Below are positions 41,241-50,364 of a stretch of DNA of 55,946 bases, one piece after another. A program made the position numbers and the translations under genes. The stretch spans positions 1 to 55,946 of the forward strand of contig CBFHWU010000014.1 of assembly GCA_965659665.1 (NCBI GenBank). Direction: 5' to 3'. The first letter of the stretch is position 1. The number at the start of each line of letters is the position of its first letter. Source of the stretch: CBFHWU01 sp965659665. GTDB taxonomy: Bacteria; Bacteroidota; Bacteroidia; Flavobacteriales; Flavobacteriaceae. The notes below the pieces were generated by a model. It worked only from the letters and a program-made list of their open reading frames with translations. It had not been told where the DNA came from and made no database searches.

Positions 41241-42917
41241 ATGAAATTATTTCTACATGTCTTTGTTGCTTTTATCTTTTCTCATTTTTCTTTTTCTCAG
41301 CCCCCTCTTGTCCTTGATTGGGTCGCCCACATTGAGGGCTCAACGCAAAGAAATAGAATCAGTGACATGAAGCTGGATGCCCTAGGAAATGTGTACATCG
41401 TTGGAAGTTTTAATGGCCAAGCCAATCAAATGGTTGATTTTGACCCAGGACCAAATATTGTTGAACTAGACTCTATTGGATCATTAGATATTTTTATTCA
41501 AAAATTAAACCCTCAAGGCAGTTTTGTATGGGCAAAAAGTATTGGTTCTAATATGTATGATGACGGCTTATCTTTAGCTTTGGATAGTGATGGAAATGTA
41601 TATACCACAGGATTTTTTGAAGGTACTGCAGATTTTAATCCAGGAATGGAGATATCTAACCTTACCTCTAATGGAAATAGTGATGTTTTTATACAAAAAT
41701 GGGATAACGATGGCAATTTTATTTGGGCAAAAAATATCGGATTCTCAGGCTATGACGAAGCTTATTCCTTAACTTTAGATAATCAAAAAAATATTTATAT
41801 CACTGGATATTTTGAAGAAACCGTAGATTTTGATCCCGGACCTGAAACTTTTACCCTTAACTCGGAAGGAGAAACTGATATTTTTGTGCAAAAACTTGAC
41901 CCCGATGGTAATTTTTTATGGGCAAAGAGCATGGGTTCCACAAACTACGAAGAAGGAAGTTTTATAACCTTGGATACTTATGGAAACGTTTATACCACAG
42001 GATATTTTGAAGGTAATGTAGATTTTGATGCTGGGGCTGTAACCTTAAGCTCTCTAGGAGGAACTGATATTTTCATACAAAAAATGGACAATGATGGCAA
42101 TTTTGAATGGGCCAAGAGTATAGGTTCCTCAAGTAATGAAGAAAGCTATTCCATTACCACAGATAGCCAAGGAAACGTTTATACTACGGGATATTTTGAA
42201 GGTACTGCAGATTTTGATCCTGGATCTGGAACTTTTAACCTTACCTCTAATGGGAATAGTGATATTTTTATTCAAAAAATGGATGCTGATGGCAATTTTG
42301 TGTGGGCTAAGCATATAGGCTCAAATGGGATTGATCGTGGGGTATCTCTAACTTTAGATGATCAAGAAGACCTCTATATCACAGGGGGGTTTGAAGGAAC
42401 TACAGATTTTAACCCTGGATTTGAGATATTTAATCTTACTTCCCAAGGTATTCAAGATATTTTTATATGCAAATTAGATTCGGATGGGAATTTTGTGTGG
42501 GCCGAAAGCTTGGGTTCTACAGAATTTGACATAGGGTTTGTTATAAATATTGATAGTCAAGGAAATATTTTTTCCGCTGGAACCTTTGAAGGAACTCTAG
42601 ATTTCGATCCTGGTTCGGCATCTGTTGAAAAAACACCTTCTACGAATTCTAGCGACATATTCGTTGTAAAACTCTCACCCAACCCATTAAATATTATCAG
42701 TGTTCAGGAAAAACAGAATTTATTTTATCCTAATCCAACTGAGGCTTTACTCTTTTCAAATGATTCATCAAAAATAATGAACTTCAAAATTTATGATATA
42801 ACAGGTCGACAAGTTCTTTCGGGCAGTACTGACAAAAATATTGACGTTTCTTTTTTAAAGAAGGGCGTATATTTAATTCGTGCTAACGAACACATCCAAA
42901 AAATAGTAAAAAAATAA
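41241..42917 (+). CDS. Secreted seven-repeat beta-propeller protein with T9SS sorting domain
   Basis: 558 residues. Signal peptide (LHVFVAFIFSHFSFSQ), then seven repeats of about 65 residues, each containing a DxxGNVYxTGYFEGTxDFDPG core, DIFIQKxDxDGNFxWAKSIG and a short linker, consistent with a seven-bladed SBBP-like propeller. The last ~70 residues (FYPNPTEALLF, FKIYDITGRQVLSG, KGVYLIRAN, QKIVKK) are a type A T9SS C-terminal domain, so the protein is secreted across the outer membrane and attached to the surface. Binding partner unknown. Repeats are also strongly similar at DNA level. Confidence 0.88.
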   Translation: MKLFLHVFVAFIFSHFSFSQPPLVLDWVAHIEGSTQRNRISDMKLDALGNVYIVGSFNGQANQMVDFDPGPNIVELDSIGSLDIFIQKLNPQGSFVWAKSIGSNMYDDGLSLALDSDGNVYTTGFFEGTADFNPGMEISNLTSNGNSDVFIQKWDNDGNFIWAKNIGFSGYDEAYSLTLDNQKNIYITGYFEETVDFDPGPETFTLNSEGETDIFVQKLDPDGNFLWAKSMGSTNYEEGSFITLDTYGNVYTTGYFEGNVDFDAGAVTLSSLGGTDIFIQKMDNDGNFEWAKSIGSSSNEESYSITTDSQGNVYTTGYFEGTADFDPGSGTFNLTSNGNSDIFIQKMDADGNFVWAKHIGSNGIDRGVSLTLDDQEDLYITGGFEGTTDFNPGFEIFNLTSQGIQDIFICKLDSDGNFVWAESLGSTEFDIGFVINIDSQGNIFSAGTFEGTLDFDPGSASVEKTPSTNSSDIFVVKLSPNPLNIISVQEKQNLFYPNPTEALLFSNDSSKIMNFKIYDITGRQVLSGSTDKNIDVSFLKKGVYLIRANEHIQKIVKK

Positions 42918-42930
42918 GATGTAATAAAAA

Positions 42931-42954
42931 AAACCGCCATTTGGCGGTTTTTTT
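42931..42954. terminator. Two-way intrinsic terminator
   Basis: Stem AAACCGCC/GGCGGTTT (42931-42950) with an ATTT loop, U-run on the plus strand (42948-42954) and A-run before it giving the same for the minus strand. It separates the propeller gene from the convergent rplT. Confidence 0.9.
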
Positions 42955-42974
42955 GTGCTATGGTAGTAGAAATT

Positions 42975-43319
42975 TTATTTTACGGTATCAACAATTGCTT
43001 TAAATGCTTCTGGGTGATTCATTGCCAAATCGGCCAATACTTTACGGTTTAAGGCAATATTTTTGGCTTTGACTTTTCCCATAAATTCGGAATATGACAT
43101 TCCGTGTAGTCGTGCTCCTGCATTGATACGTGTGATCCAAAGAGAACGAAAACTTCGCTTTTTGGCTTTGCGATCACGATAGGCATACAATAACCCTTTT
43201 TCGACAGCATTTTTAGCAACTGTCCATACGTTTTTTCGTCGTCCAAAGTAGCCTTTAGCGAGTTTAAGAATTTTTTTTCTGCGAGCTCTTGAAGCTACAC
43301 TGTTTACTGATCTTGGCAT
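42975..43319 (-). CDS. rplT: 50S ribosomal protein L20
   Basis: 114 residues: PRSVNSVASRARRKKILKLA, GYFGRRKNVWTVAKNAVEKG, RSLWITRINAGARLHGMSYS and LADLAMNHPEAFKAIV. Full length. Last gene of thrS-infC-rpmI-rplT, the classical order. Elsewhere L20 represses its own operon; no obvious binding hairpin is seen here. Confidence 0.98.
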   Translation of the reverse strand: MPRSVNSVASRARRKKILKLAKGYFGRRKNVWTVAKNAVEKGLLYAYRDRKAKKRSFRSLWITRINAGARLHGMSYSEFMGKVKAKNIALNRKVLADLAMNHPEAFKAIVDTVK

Positions 43320-43379
43320 AATATTATAATTGTGGTAGGAGGTGGTGCATCAGCACGCTTGAATACCTCACTCCCGGGT

Positions 43380-43577
43380 TTATTTTAAACGTAATTGTTG
43401 TTTGATGTTATCACTGTCACTAGGATGTACTAAGGTGTCATGAGTAAGTTTTAATTTACGCTTTTTTGACTTTTTGGTTAGGATGTGACTTTTAAATGCG
43501 TGTTTGCGTTTTAGTTTTCCAGTCCCTGTTAATCTAAATCTCTTTTTTGCACTGGATTTTGTTTTCATTTTAGGCAT
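43380..43577 (-). CDS. rpmI: 50S ribosomal protein L35
   Basis: 65 residues: PKMKTKSSAKKRFRLTGTGK, LKRKHAFKSHILTKKSKKRK. Standard for bacterial L35. It lies 12 bases after infC and 60 before rplT in the same transcript. Confidence 0.98.
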   Translation of the reverse strand: MPKMKTKSSAKKRFRLTGTGKLKRKHAFKSHILTKKSKKRKLKLTHDTLVHPSDSDNIKQQLRLK

Positions 43578-43589
43578 AATACTCTTTTT

Positions 43590-44141
43590 TTATTTTTTTG
43601 GGTTCATCAACATGATCATCCGTTTTCCCTCTAGTTTTGGTAATTGTTCTACTTTGCCGTATTCCTCTAAATCTTGAGCCAATCGAAGGAGCAAGATTTG
43701 TCCTTGTTCCTTAAAAATGATTGATCGCCCTTTAAAAAAAACAAAAGCTTTTAATTTTGATCCTTCTTCCAAAAATTTAATTGCATGTTTCTTCTTAAAC
43801 TCATAATCATGCTCGTCGGTTTGAGGACCAAACCTAATTTCTTTCAAAACTACTTTGGTAGCTTTTGATTTCATTATCTTTTCGCGCTTCTTTTGCTCGT
43901 AGAGGAATTTCTTGTAATCAATAGCTTTACAAACAGGTGGCTTGGCGTTCGGTGAAATTTCAACCAAATCCAATTCCAATTGTTTGGCGATTGCTTTTGC
44001 TTTAGGAAGCGGGTAAACCCCTAACTCCACGTTATCACCCACCAAACGCACTTCACGAGCCATGATCTTTTCGTTGATCCTGTGCTTGTCTTCTTTAATA
44101 ATTCTTTGAGGCCCTCGGCTTCTTCTTCTTCGTATAGCTAT
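43590..44141 (-). CDS. infC: Translation initiation factor IF-3, non-AUG start
   Basis: The coding similarity extends 26 codons upstream of the first ATG (44063): the added N-terminus reads RRRRSRGPQRIIKEDKHRIN then EKIMAREVRLVGD, and RINEKI-x-AREVRLVGDNVE is the conserved start of the IF-3 N-domain. No ATG, GTG or TTG exists between the thrS stop (44160-44162) and this region. The best start is ATA at 44141 (or ATA at 44135), giving about 183 residues. In E. coli infC starts with AUU and IF-3 represses its own translation by rejecting that codon; the same control is inferred. C-domain: KEIRFGPQTDEHDYEFKKKH, GRSIIFKEQG. Confidence 0.93.
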   Translation of the reverse strand: MAIRRRRSRGPQRIIKEDKHRINEKIMAREVRLVGDNVELGVYPLPKAKAIAKQLELDLVEISPNAKPPVCKAIDYKKFLYEQKKREKIMKSKATKVVLKEIRFGPQTDEHDYEFKKKHAIKFLEEGSKLKAFVFFKGRSIIFKEQGQILLLRLAQDLEEYGKVEQLPKLEGKRMIMLMNPKK

Positions 44142-44159
44142 AACGAATAATTTAAATGG

Positions 44160-46100
44160 TTAAAAGGTTTTTAGTTCTTTACTTATTTGATTGTTAATCA
44201 AAAGGGCAAAGTTTTCTAGGGACATACTCCCTAGATCGTTTCCTCCGTGTTGACGAACAGAAACGGTTTCGGCCTCCGATTCTTGCTCCCCTATAATGAT
44301 CATAAACGGTGTTTTACTCATTTCAGCTTCGCGAATCTTTTTGCCTATTGTTTCATTTCTGTTATCCATGAGGGCGCGAATTTCGTGATTTTCTAAGAAT
44401 TCTAAAACTTTTTTTGCGTATTTTTCAAATTTATCACTCACACACAGGATATTTACTTGCATTGGAGTGAGCCATAATGGAAAATTTCCACCCGTATGTT
44501 CTAATAATATGGCGACGAACCGCTCCATACTTCCAAAAGGTGCGCGATGAATCATCACTGGACGATGCAATTCGTTATCATTCCCTTTGTAGGATAAATC
44601 AAAACGTTCAGGCAAATTATAATCCACTTGAATGGTTCCCAATTGCCAGCTTCGTCCCAAGGCATCCTTGACCATAAAGTCGAGTTTGGGCCCATAAAAA
44701 GCTGCTTCCCCTTCTACGACTACATAATCTAAGTCTTTTTCTTTAGCTGCGTTAATAATGGCTTGCTCTGCTTTTTCCCAATTAGAAATTCCCCCAATAT
44801 ATTTTTCAGGCTTTTCAGGATCACGAACTGAAACCTGAGCAGTAAAATGTTCAAATCCTAAGGATCCAAAAACGTATAGTACCAAATCGATAACCGCTTT
44901 GAACTCGCTGTCCAGTTGGTTAGGCATACAAAAAATATGCGCATCGTCTTGGGTAAAACCTCTCACCCGTGTTAGTCCGTGTAATTCACCACTTTGTTCG
45001 TATCGATAAACGGTTCCAAACTCAGCATAACGTTTGGGTAAATCCCGATAACTCCATGGTTCAGCGCGATAAATTTCACAATGATGGGGACAATTCATGG
45101 GCTTGAGTAAAAATTCTTCTCCATCTGCAGGTGTTTGAATGGGTTGAAAGCTATCTGCTCCATACTTTTCGTAATGTCCTGAAGTTATATACAGATCTTT
45201 ATGCCCAATATGTGGAGAAACTACTTGTTCGTATCCTGCTTTTTGTTGTGCCTTTTTTAAAAATTGTTCTAATCGTTCTCGCAAAGCAGCTCCTTTGGGC
45301 AACCACAAGGGAAGTCCTTGTCCTACTCTATGAGAAAAGGTAAACAAGCTGAGCTCAGCACCCAACTTGCGGTGATCTCTTTTTTTGGCTTCTTCAATTA
45401 ATGCCAAGTGTTGCTTGAGGAGTTTTTGTTGAGGAAACGACACCCCATAAATACGGGTGAGTTGAGGGTTATTTTCGTTACCTCTCCAATAAGCTCCAGC
45501 GATGTTGGTAAGTTTTACTGCTTTGATAAATCCGGTGTGCGGAATATGTCCACCTCGACACAAATCGGTAAAATTGGAATGGTCACAAAATGTAATCGTA
45601 CCGTCCTCAAGATTTTCGATGAGTTCAGTTTTGTATGAGTTGTCTGTTTCTCGATAAAAAGCTAATGCATCCGATTTGGTACATGGTCGCATCGTAAAGC
45701 GATGTTTTTCTCGAGCTATTTCGAGCATGCGTTTTTCGATACCCGCCAAATCTCTTTCCAAAATCGCATGTTCTCCAGGATCGATATCGTAATAAAAACC
45801 AGTTTCGATTGCTGGTCCAATGGTCAGCTTAATTCCTGGATAAAGCTCCTCTAAAGTTTGTGCTAATACATGCGCCGTGGAATGCCAAAAGGCAGTTTGA
45901 CCTTCTTTGTTATTCCAAGTATACAATACCAAATCCCCATCTACAGTTATTGGAGTGTGCGCCTCAACGACCGCCCCATTAAAGGAAGCAGATAATACAT
46001 TGCGTGCTAATCCTTCGCTTATAGCCATCGCAATTTGCATGGGCGTAGTTCCAGTTTCTACAAGCTTTTGAGCACCGTCAGGTAAGCTAATCGTTATCAT
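44160..46100 (-). CDS. thrS: Threonyl-tRNA synthetase
   Basis: 646 residues: TGS domain (ITISLPDGAQKLVETGTTPM), editing domain with HSTAHVLAQ and the FTDLCRGGHIPHTG cluster, class II core with zinc Cys in MNCPHHCEIY, motif 2 RYEQSGELHGLTRVRGFTQD and motif 3 HRAPFGSMERF, then the anticodon-binding domain. Charges tRNA-Thr and edits Ser. The minus-strand promoter is just upstream. Confidence 0.98.
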   Translation of the reverse strand: MITISLPDGAQKLVETGTTPMQIAMAISEGLARNVLSASFNGAVVEAHTPITVDGDLVLYTWNNKEGQTAFWHSTAHVLAQTLEELYPGIKLTIGPAIETGFYYDIDPGEHAILERDLAGIEKRMLEIAREKHRFTMRPCTKSDALAFYRETDNSYKTELIENLEDGTITFCDHSNFTDLCRGGHIPHTGFIKAVKLTNIAGAYWRGNENNPQLTRIYGVSFPQQKLLKQHLALIEEAKKRDHRKLGAELSLFTFSHRVGQGLPLWLPKGAALRERLEQFLKKAQQKAGYEQVVSPHIGHKDLYITSGHYEKYGADSFQPIQTPADGEEFLLKPMNCPHHCEIYRAEPWSYRDLPKRYAEFGTVYRYEQSGELHGLTRVRGFTQDDAHIFCMPNQLDSEFKAVIDLVLYVFGSLGFEHFTAQVSVRDPEKPEKYIGGISNWEKAEQAIINAAKEKDLDYVVVEGEAAFYGPKLDFMVKDALGRSWQLGTIQVDYNLPERFDLSYKGNDNELHRPVMIHRAPFGSMERFVAILLEHTGGNFPLWLTPMQVNILCVSDKFEKYAKKVLEFLENHEIRALMDNRNETIGKKIREAEMSKTPFMIIIGEQESEAETVSVRQHGGNDLGSMSLENFALLINNQISKELKTF

Positions 46101-46119
46101 ACAACTTTTTAATAAAAAA

Positions 46120-46149
46120 CAAAGATAACACGAATGAATAGTCGCACAA
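46120..46149 (-). promoter_or_regulatory. Promoter of the thrS-infC-rpmI-rplT operon
   Basis: Minus strand TTG (46147-46149), a 19-base spacer, TATCTTTG (46120-46127). It is 19 bases upstream of the thrS start codon. Confidence 0.6.
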
Positions 46150-46158
46150 GCGTAAAAA

Positions 46159-46377
46159 TCAGTTTTCGTTAAATAATCCTTTTACAATATTTCTAATTCC
46201 TGCAAATCCTACCCCTATAGCCCCTAGGCAAAGTATTATTGCAGCGATTAAAACAGGAATATAAAAGGGATGGTGTTGGTTGTTGAATGCCGATGTTAAT
46301 ACAACAGGCCCTGTAAAAGCCAATAAAATCGTATACATCAATTGTTTGAGTCCTTTGAGAAGCAATTTTTTATTCAT
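46159..46377 (-). CDS. DUF6095 family small membrane protein
   Basis: 72 residues, two membrane spans (LMYTILLAFTGPVVLTSAF and YIPVLIAAIILCLGAIGVGF), positive N-terminus, FAGIRNIVKGLF at the end. Matches the flavobacterial DUF6095 pattern. Its start overlaps murQ's end by 8 bases. Function unknown. Confidence 0.85.
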   Translation of the reverse strand: MNKKLLLKGLKQLMYTILLAFTGPVVLTSAFNNQHHPFYIPVLIAAIILCLGAIGVGFAGIRNIVKGLFNEN

Positions 46378-47185
46378 CCTTCAAGGCATTTAATACTTTT
46401 CGAACTGACCCGAATCGAATCAAAAGTTTTTCAGCTTTTTCCTTCGTGATCATAACTTCATCTTGAATTATTTTTATTGCACGGTGATGCAGTTTGTCGT
46501 TGTTAAGTTGCATATCTACCATACGATTTCCTTTTATCCGCCCCATTTGAATCATAGTGATGGTAGAAAGCATATTCAGAATCATTTTTTGAGCTGTTCC
46601 AGCTTTGAGTCGTGAACTTCCAGAAACAATTTCAGGACCAACCACAACTTCAATAGGAAATTCAGCAGTTATAGCCAAGGGACTTTTCGGGTTGCAGGTG
46701 ATACAACCCGTAGGAATTTGTGCGTCTTTACAAGCCTTAAGAGCATGAACAACATAAGGGGTGGTCCCTGAAGCTGCAATACCGATCACGATATCTTTTT
46801 TTGTAATGCTGTATTGTTCCAAATCTTTCCATCCTTGAAAGAGATCATCTTCGGCCCGTTCAATGGATTTTCTAAGTGCTTGATCTCCTCCTGCAATAAG
46901 CCCGATCACTAAATCGGGCGAAACTCCAAAAGTGGGTGGGCATTCAGAAGCGTCCAATACGCCTAACCTTCCACTGGTTCCTGCTCCTATATAAAATAAA
47001 CGCCCTCCATTTTTTAACTGGGACACAATCTTTTCGACAAGTGAAATAATTTGTGGCAGAACCGATGTGAGGGATGCAGCTACAGTTTGATCCTCCTTAT
47101 TAAAAATATGAGCCAAGTCTGCAACTGATTGATGCTCCAGATGTTGATAGGCCGAAGGTTGTTCTGTAAAAGAATTAAAATCCAT
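46370..47185 (-). CDS. murQ: N-acetylmuramic acid 6-phosphate etherase
   Basis: 271 residues. The SIS sugar-isomerase fold with IGAGTSGRLGVLDASECPPT, LIAGGDQALRKSIERAEDD, IGIAASGTTPYVVHALKA, GPEIVSGSSRLKAGTAQKMI and NRMVDMQ. It cleaves the lactyl ether of MurNAc-6-P to recycle peptidoglycan. Slightly shorter than the E. coli protein (298), as usual in Bacteroidota. Confidence 0.96.
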   Translation of the reverse strand: MDFNSFTEQPSAYQHLEHQSVADLAHIFNKEDQTVAASLTSVLPQIISLVEKIVSQLKNGGRLFYIGAGTSGRLGVLDASECPPTFGVSPDLVIGLIAGGDQALRKSIERAEDDLFQGWKDLEQYSITKKDIVIGIAASGTTPYVVHALKACKDAQIPTGCITCNPKSPLAITAEFPIEVVVGPEIVSGSSRLKAGTAQKMILNMLSTITMIQMGRIKGNRMVDMQLNNDKLHHRAIKIIQDEVMITKEKAEKLLIRFGSVRKVLNALKDE

Positions 47186-47198
47186 AGTTATTAGGGGC

Positions 47199-47990
47199 TT
47201 ATTCGGCTACAAATTCAAGCGTACTATATTCTGTTACTCTAAAATAACCCAAGGGATAATGTTGGCTGTCGGTTGTGTTTTGAACATTTCCTAACAAAGT
47301 AGAGGTAGCCGCCTCAAAAGGGCTTCCTCCATTAAGTCCACCATGGGAAATGAGTATTTGAATATAATCAAAAAAAGCTTCATCCATCCCTGTCATTCGA
47401 ATCGTTATCGGAGTATTTTTAGGTAATCGATCATCGTAAAAATAAGAAAATGAAAAACGATTTCCATTGTAAAAGCGATCTTGAGTGGCAAATAGGTTAC
47501 TATATCCCATATCAAAGAAATAATAATTCCCTTCTTCAGGCAAATCTGTAAACGTCAGGATAACCTCGATTTCATCACCCGAAAAAAATTGACCATCTCC
47601 TTGTACTGCAGATTCCAATACGGTTCCAAAGGTGAGCTCTTCGGTAGCTTGATAGTGTTCGTTGTCGTCCACAATATGTAAGGTGTAGGAAATCTCAGGA
47701 TCGATGATGAGGGTTTCAATTTCATAGATTCCATCTTCGGTGTGAACGGCTTCTACTTCTTGGTCTTCAAAACTCAAACGTACCTCGGCGGTGGTGACTT
47801 TCGGAATTTCAGTTTCATAAAAAGAAGTAGTACGACTTAATTTGACCTCTAATGCTCCTATGGTTTCCCCTACTTTTCGACTCAATTCGGCATCGACTAC
47901 CAAGCGTGGAGATTCGGTCTCTAACTCGATGTCGACAACATCTTCGCAAGACCAACACAAAACAATCAAAAGAAATATTAATTTTTTCAT
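47199..47990 (-). CDS. DUF4249 lipoprotein partner of a TonB-dependent receptor
   Basis: 263 residues from ATG at 47990; that ATG shares a base with the receptor stop (TAATG). Lipoprotein signal LIFLLIVLCWSCED. The DUF4249 pattern follows: a conserved early stretch ESPRLVVDAELS, then beta-rich modules and a C-terminal GLNGGSPFEAATSTLLGNV. Such proteins follow TonB receptors in Bacteroidota and are thought to form the receptor's surface or substrate-binding lid. Substrate unknown. Confidence 0.88.
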   Translation of the reverse strand: MKKLIFLLIVLCWSCEDVVDIELETESPRLVVDAELSRKVGETIGALEVKLSRTTSFYETEIPKVTTAEVRLSFEDQEVEAVHTEDGIYEIETLIIDPEISYTLHIVDDNEHYQATEELTFGTVLESAVQGDGQFFSGDEIEVILTFTDLPEEGNYYFFDMGYSNLFATQDRFYNGNRFSFSYFYDDRLPKNTPITIRMTGMDEAFFDYIQILISHGGLNGGSPFEAATSTLLGNVQNTTDSQHYPLGYFRVTEYSTLEFVAE

Positions 47991-50329
47991 TACCATATAA
48001 ATTTATAGGTGATCGCAGGAACAGCTCCAAAAATAGACAATCGAACCGCTTCGTTTTGGCGCGTATCCAAATTTTGACGAAATGAAATACTTGAGGCATT
48101 TCTTCTGTTATAAAGATTATATATTCCAAAGATCCATTCGGCCTTTTGTTTTTTTCCTATATATTTTTTTGGATGTAAAGTAGCCGATACGTCCAAACGA
48201 TGATATACAGGCAATCTACTTCCATTACGAAGACCAAAGTTAGGTATAGAAACTCCAAACATTTCGTATTGCGAAACAGGGTAGGTGACTGGTTGCCCTG
48301 TTTGAAATATAAAGTTGGCATTCCAATCCCATTTTTCACTTTGTTTATAAGCAGCACTAATGCTCAGGTCATGGGTTTTATCATGGGCTGTACGGTACCA
48401 TCTTCCTTTATTGATTCCTGGTCCATTGTTAGTTTGGGTTTGTTGTTCAGACTTTGACAAGGTATAGGAAAGCCATGCTTGCAAACGACCACTATTTTTT
48501 TTGACCAACACTTCCCAACCATAAGCACGAACTTTTCCTGGTAATGTAATCTCTTCAATAGCTTCATTAGCAATGAGATCAGCTCCATCAACATAATCGA
48601 GGCGATTGGTTACATCTTTATAGTACCATTCGGTTTGAAAACTCCAACTGGAGTTGGGTTCCCCAAAATATCCCATGGCCCACTGATCAACTTGTTGAGG
48701 TTTCAAATGTGGACCACTAGGAGTCCACACATCTAATGGAGTAGGAGAGGCGGTGTTAGAAATGAGATGTAAATATTGATGTAATCGGTTGTAACTGAAC
48801 TTGACCGAACTTTTTTCAAAGGAATACGCCAACGTAATTCTAGGTTCTAAATGGGTATAAGTAGCCGAGGATTTTGTTCCGTCAAAGCTGCCCGTTACTA
48901 TTCCTGCTTCATATCCTCCCAAATTGGGGTTATATACGGTAGAGGCATCATTGAGATAGGTATTTATTCCATTTTGAGGAAGTCGAATAAAATGGTTGAG
49001 TCGCAACCCTAATTGCAGGCTAATCGCATCGCTTAAGCTTAGATTTGCATCTACATAGGCACCACTTTCCAAAGCGTATTTGGGTTGAAGGCTTTCGGGG
49101 TTGATCCCTGTCCCCTCGCTTGAAGGCTTTATGGTTCCTGGGTTAAAGTGGAAATAGGTGGATTGTAGACCAAAATTGAATTTGGTTTGGGGACTAGCAA
49201 AATAATTAAAATCGTATTTAATATTCAGATTCTGAATCCCAGAATCCCAATCAAACCCTGCAATTTCAAGCAATAAGCCATAATAATAATCGCTGTATAT
49301 TATAGAGGCATTGGAAAATAGTTTATCTGAAAAAAGATGATTCCATCGCAAATTGAAAACGGTATTTCCATAGGAGTTAGCAAAACTTTCGTTAACCTCA
49401 AAAACATCTCGTCCAAAATATCCAGATACATACAGTTTATTATTATCGTTGATTGGAAAGCTCATTTTGGTATTTAGGTCATAAAAATAGGCACTATTCG
49501 AATTACCACTGAGTTTTAAAAATAAATGGGCGTAAGTCCCACGTCCAGCCACCAAAAATGATCCTTTTCCTAATGGTCCTTCTGCTAGTAATTTGCTTGA
49601 AACCAACCCTAATCCCCCATTAACACGAATTTTATCTTTTCGTCCTTCTTTTTGATAGATGCTAAGTACTGAGGATAAACGTCCTCCATACTGAGCAGGA
49701 ATACCCCCTTTGTAGAGCTGTAAGTCCTTAATCGCATCTGGATTGAATACTGAAAAGAAGCCAAATAAATGGGAGGAATTATACAACACTGCTTCGTCTA
49801 ATAAAATTAAATTCTGATCTGCTGCACCTCCTCGTACATTGAATCCTGATGCTCCTTCACCAGCCGATGTTACTCCAGGCAAAAGTTGAATGGCTTTTAA
49901 CACGTCCGCTTCGCCCAATACAGTGGGGGTTTGCTGAATTGTTTTGGATGACATTCGGTTAACACTCATTTCTGCCTTGCGTATATTGATTTGTTCAACA
50001 TCAGTGGTGACTACAACTTCGTCCAACGACTGTACATCACTTTTAAGCTTAATATCCAACAATTGGTCTTGGTCAAATGTGACTTGTTTTTGAAATGTGG
50101 CATACCCCAAATATTGAACGATGATTGTGTAATCCCCTTGTGGAAGGCTGACCGAATAAAACCCATAGCTGTTGGTGATGACCCCTGATTGAAGCTCAGG
50201 AATAAGAACAGAAACACCAAGCAGGGTTTCTTGAGTTTTAGCATCGGATACCGTACCGCTTAGGGTATATTTTTGCTGGGCTATACCTAAAGCGGAAAAC
50301 CACACGGCGATCAAAAAATAATAGCGCAT
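47990..50329 (-). CDS. TonB-dependent outer-membrane receptor with carboxypeptidase-like regulatory domain
   Basis: 779 residues. Signal peptide, then a CarbopepD_reg-like domain (YTLSGTVSDAKTQETLLGVS to about residue 100), a plug with AEMSVNRMSSKTIQQTPTVL and GFNVRGGAADQNLILLDEAV, and a 22-strand-type barrel ending in an aromatic residue (PAITYKFIW). DUF4249 partner downstream. The cargo could be an iron complex or an oligomer; no specific genes are adjacent. A -7 box TATATTTG lies at 50348-50355. Confidence 0.94.
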   Translation of the reverse strand: MRYYFLIAVWFSALGIAQQKYTLSGTVSDAKTQETLLGVSVLIPELQSGVITNSYGFYSVSLPQGDYTIIVQYLGYATFQKQVTFDQDQLLDIKLKSDVQSLDEVVVTTDVEQINIRKAEMSVNRMSSKTIQQTPTVLGEADVLKAIQLLPGVTSAGEGASGFNVRGGAADQNLILLDEAVLYNSSHLFGFFSVFNPDAIKDLQLYKGGIPAQYGGRLSSVLSIYQKEGRKDKIRVNGGLGLVSSKLLAEGPLGKGSFLVAGRGTYAHLFLKLSGNSNSAYFYDLNTKMSFPINDNNKLYVSGYFGRDVFEVNESFANSYGNTVFNLRWNHLFSDKLFSNASIIYSDYYYGLLLEIAGFDWDSGIQNLNIKYDFNYFASPQTKFNFGLQSTYFHFNPGTIKPSSEGTGINPESLQPKYALESGAYVDANLSLSDAISLQLGLRLNHFIRLPQNGINTYLNDASTVYNPNLGGYEAGIVTGSFDGTKSSATYTHLEPRITLAYSFEKSSVKFSYNRLHQYLHLISNTASPTPLDVWTPSGPHLKPQQVDQWAMGYFGEPNSSWSFQTEWYYKDVTNRLDYVDGADLIANEAIEEITLPGKVRAYGWEVLVKKNSGRLQAWLSYTLSKSEQQTQTNNGPGINKGRWYRTAHDKTHDLSISAAYKQSEKWDWNANFIFQTGQPVTYPVSQYEMFGVSIPNFGLRNGSRLPVYHRLDVSATLHPKKYIGKKQKAEWIFGIYNLYNRRNASSISFRQNLDTRQNEAVRLSIFGAVPAITYKFIW

Positions 50330-50364
50330 TTACATAACAATTTTATGCAAATATAAAACAGATT

